Shown: piece after piece, positions 4,761-5,863 of the stretch
Layout: every line of letters begins with the position of its first letter
Position numbering within the stretch: the stretch's first letter is position 1
Assembly: GCA_913009515.1 (NCBI GenBank)
Contig: CAJVYO010000119.1
Span: 1 to 5,863, forward strand
Reading direction: 5' to 3'
From: an uncultured Methylococcaceae bacterium
GTDB taxonomy: Bacteria > Pseudomonadota > Gammaproteobacteria > Methylococcales > Methylomonadaceae
DNA: 5,863 bases
Position numbers and translations under genes: made by a program
The notes under the pieces: generated by a model
The model's input: only the letters and a program-made list of their open reading frames with translations
The model's database searches: none
Told to the model about the DNA's origin: nothing

Positions 4761-5863
4761 GTGGCTAAAAAAACAACCGCTTTTGTCTGCACCGATTGTG
4801 GTGCTGACACCCCACGCTGGGCTGGACAATGCATGACCTGCAAAGCATGGAACACTATCAGCGAAGTGCGTTTAGGCAAGGAACCCTCTAAAAAAATGGG
4901 TTATACCGGTTTAAAAAGTAGCATCCAACTGCTATCAGATGTCAGTATTGAACAAACCGAACGCCTCTCCACCGGTATCAGCGAATTTGACCGTGTATTA
5001 GGCGGTGGTATTGTTAAAGGCAGTATGGTATTAATCGGCGGCACACCGGGAGCAGGAAAAAGTACTATCCTCTTACAAGTGATTGCCAATATTGCCATCA
5101 CCGGTGCAACCGTGTTGTATGTGTCGGGTGAAGAATCACTACAACAAATTGCTGAACGGGCGATTCGTCTAAGTTTACCGCTCGATAAAATAAAAATGCT
5201 CACCGAAACCTCGGTACAAACTATTTGTGAAATATTAGATTCACTCAAGCCTGATATTTTAGTGATTGATTCTATTCAAGTGATGCACACTGATAGTTCT
5301 GACTCCACACCGGGTTCGGTTTCGCAAGTCAGAGAATCTGCCAGCTATCTTACCCAATATGCAAAACGCAATAATGTCTCCATGTTTATGGTCGGTCATG
5401 TCACCAAAGACCAATCCTTAGCAGGGCCGATGACCCTCAGTCATATTGTCGATACCCAACTGATACTTGCCTCCACCGATGATGCACGTTTTCGCGTATT
5501 ACGAGCCGATAAAAATCGTTTTGGCAGTGTCGGTGAACTTGGTTTTTTCTCCATGGAAGCCACGGGGTTAAAAGAAGTGAAAAATCCCTCAGCAATGTTT
5601 TTAAATCGTACTGAAAACCCCGCATCAGGTAGTGTGGTCACGGTACTATGGGAAGGTACGCGCCCCTTATTAGTCGAAATACAAGCCCTCGTCACCGAAT
5701 GTCAATACGGTAATCCGCGTCGTCTTGCGGTTGGCTTTGATCAAAATAGACTCGCTATGCTACTGGCTATTCTCACCCGTCACGGCGGTATTTTTACTTC
5801 CAGCGATGAAATTTACGCCAATGTGGTCGGCGGTATTAAAGTCACTGAAACCAGTTCGGATTT
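4761..5863 (+). CDS. radA: DNA repair protein RadA (Sms), 3' end outside window
   Basis: This is the first 367 codons of RadA, a RecA-like DnaB-type helicase that promotes branch migration of recombination intermediates. The frame stays open to the right edge, and with E. coli RadA at 460 residues about 90 are missing. The order is canonical: a zinc finger C10-x2-C13-x10-C24-x2-C27, Walker A GTPGAGKST (94-102), SGEESLQQ (122-129), Walker B LVIDS (167-171), GHVTKD (212-217) and the RadA-specific KNRFG (251-255). The Lon-like domain then begins around 285, with WEGTRPLLVEIQALV and NVVGGIKVTETS visible. The GTG at 4761-4763 is the start: TAA at 4755-4757 closes the frame upstream, and the resulting V/M-AKK resembles MAK of E. 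coli. No Shine-Dalgarno is visible. It is 22 bp after corB in the same direction, so cotranscription is likely. Confidence 0.95.
   Translation, partial: MAKKTTAFVCTDCGADTPRWAGQCMTCKAWNTISEVRLGKEPSKKMGYTGLKSSIQLLSDVSIEQTERLSTGISEFDRVLGGGIVKGSMVLIGGTPGAGKSTILLQVIANIAITGATVLYVSGEESLQQIAERAIRLSLPLDKIKMLTETSVQTICEILDSLKPDILVIDSIQVMHTDSSDSTPGSVSQVRESASYLTQYAKRNNVSMFMVGHVTKDQSLAGPMTLSHIVDTQLILASTDDARFRVLRADKNRFGSVGELGFFSMEATGLKEVKNPSAMFLNRTENPASGSVVTVLWEGTRPLLVEIQALVTECQYGNPRRLAVGFDQNRLAMLLAILTRHGGIFTSSDEIYANVVGGIKVTETSSD

Noticed and set aside
3589..4879. Four antisense reading frames across corB and the corB/radA junction (3589-3840, 4204-4458, 4298-4567, 4658-4879)
   Set aside because: They are opposite strongly conserved coding sequence and have low-complexity or unrecognisable products, so they are shadows.
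4901..5695. Antisense reading frames across radA (4901-5248, 5437-5625, 5441-5695)
   Set aside because: The + strand encodes an uninterrupted RadA with all motifs, and these frames show no domain or initiation signal.

Overview
The window looks like chromosomal DNA from an AT-rich gammaproteobacterium. The RadA and CorB proteins resemble their E. coli counterparts along their length. The sigma-54 activator matches the Pseudomonas/Vibrio FleQ/FlrA type from end to end. The convergent gap at the left carries the CCCTCACCC...AACCCTCTCCC family of intergenic palindromes common in this class. I cannot name a genus. Methylococcales or Thiotrichales would fit the base composition and gene styles, but that is a guess.

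Layout: (1) positions 1-230, + strand, the last 75 codons of a serine carboxylesterase (alpha/beta hydrolase). (2) 231-459, a convergent gap with a palindromic repeat whose right arm is duplicated. (3) 460-1643, - strand, a probable two-gene unit: an exported HbpS/GlcG-type (DUF336) protein, then a very acidic outer-membrane-type lipoprotein. A sigma-70 promoter with an overlapping palindrome lies upstream. (4) 1787-3187, - strand, a FleQ/FlrA-type sigma-54 enhancer-binding protein. (5) 3188-3484, a divergent regulatory region with a perfect extended -10 for fleQ, a consensus -35 for the + strand unit and an 11-bp inverted pair resembling FleQ boxes. (6) 3485-5863, + strand, corB (CNNM/CBS/CorC membrane protein) and, 22 bp on, radA, cut by the right edge.

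How the parts relate: corB-radA is probably one housekeeping transcript for divalent-cation handling and recombination repair. The FleQ homologue reads away from it and may control its own promoter. The HbpS-like protein and the lipoprotein are both predicted to leave the cytoplasm and probably share a message, so a joint envelope role is the simplest inference. FleQ normally controls flagellar and biofilm genes, and none are visible here.

I found no tRNA, rRNA, CRISPR array, insertion sequence or clear new defence or metabolic system. The least explained items are the acidic lipoprotein and its pairing with the HbpS-like protein, the altered c-di-GMP contact positions in the FleQ homologue, and the repeats in the divergent promoter region.
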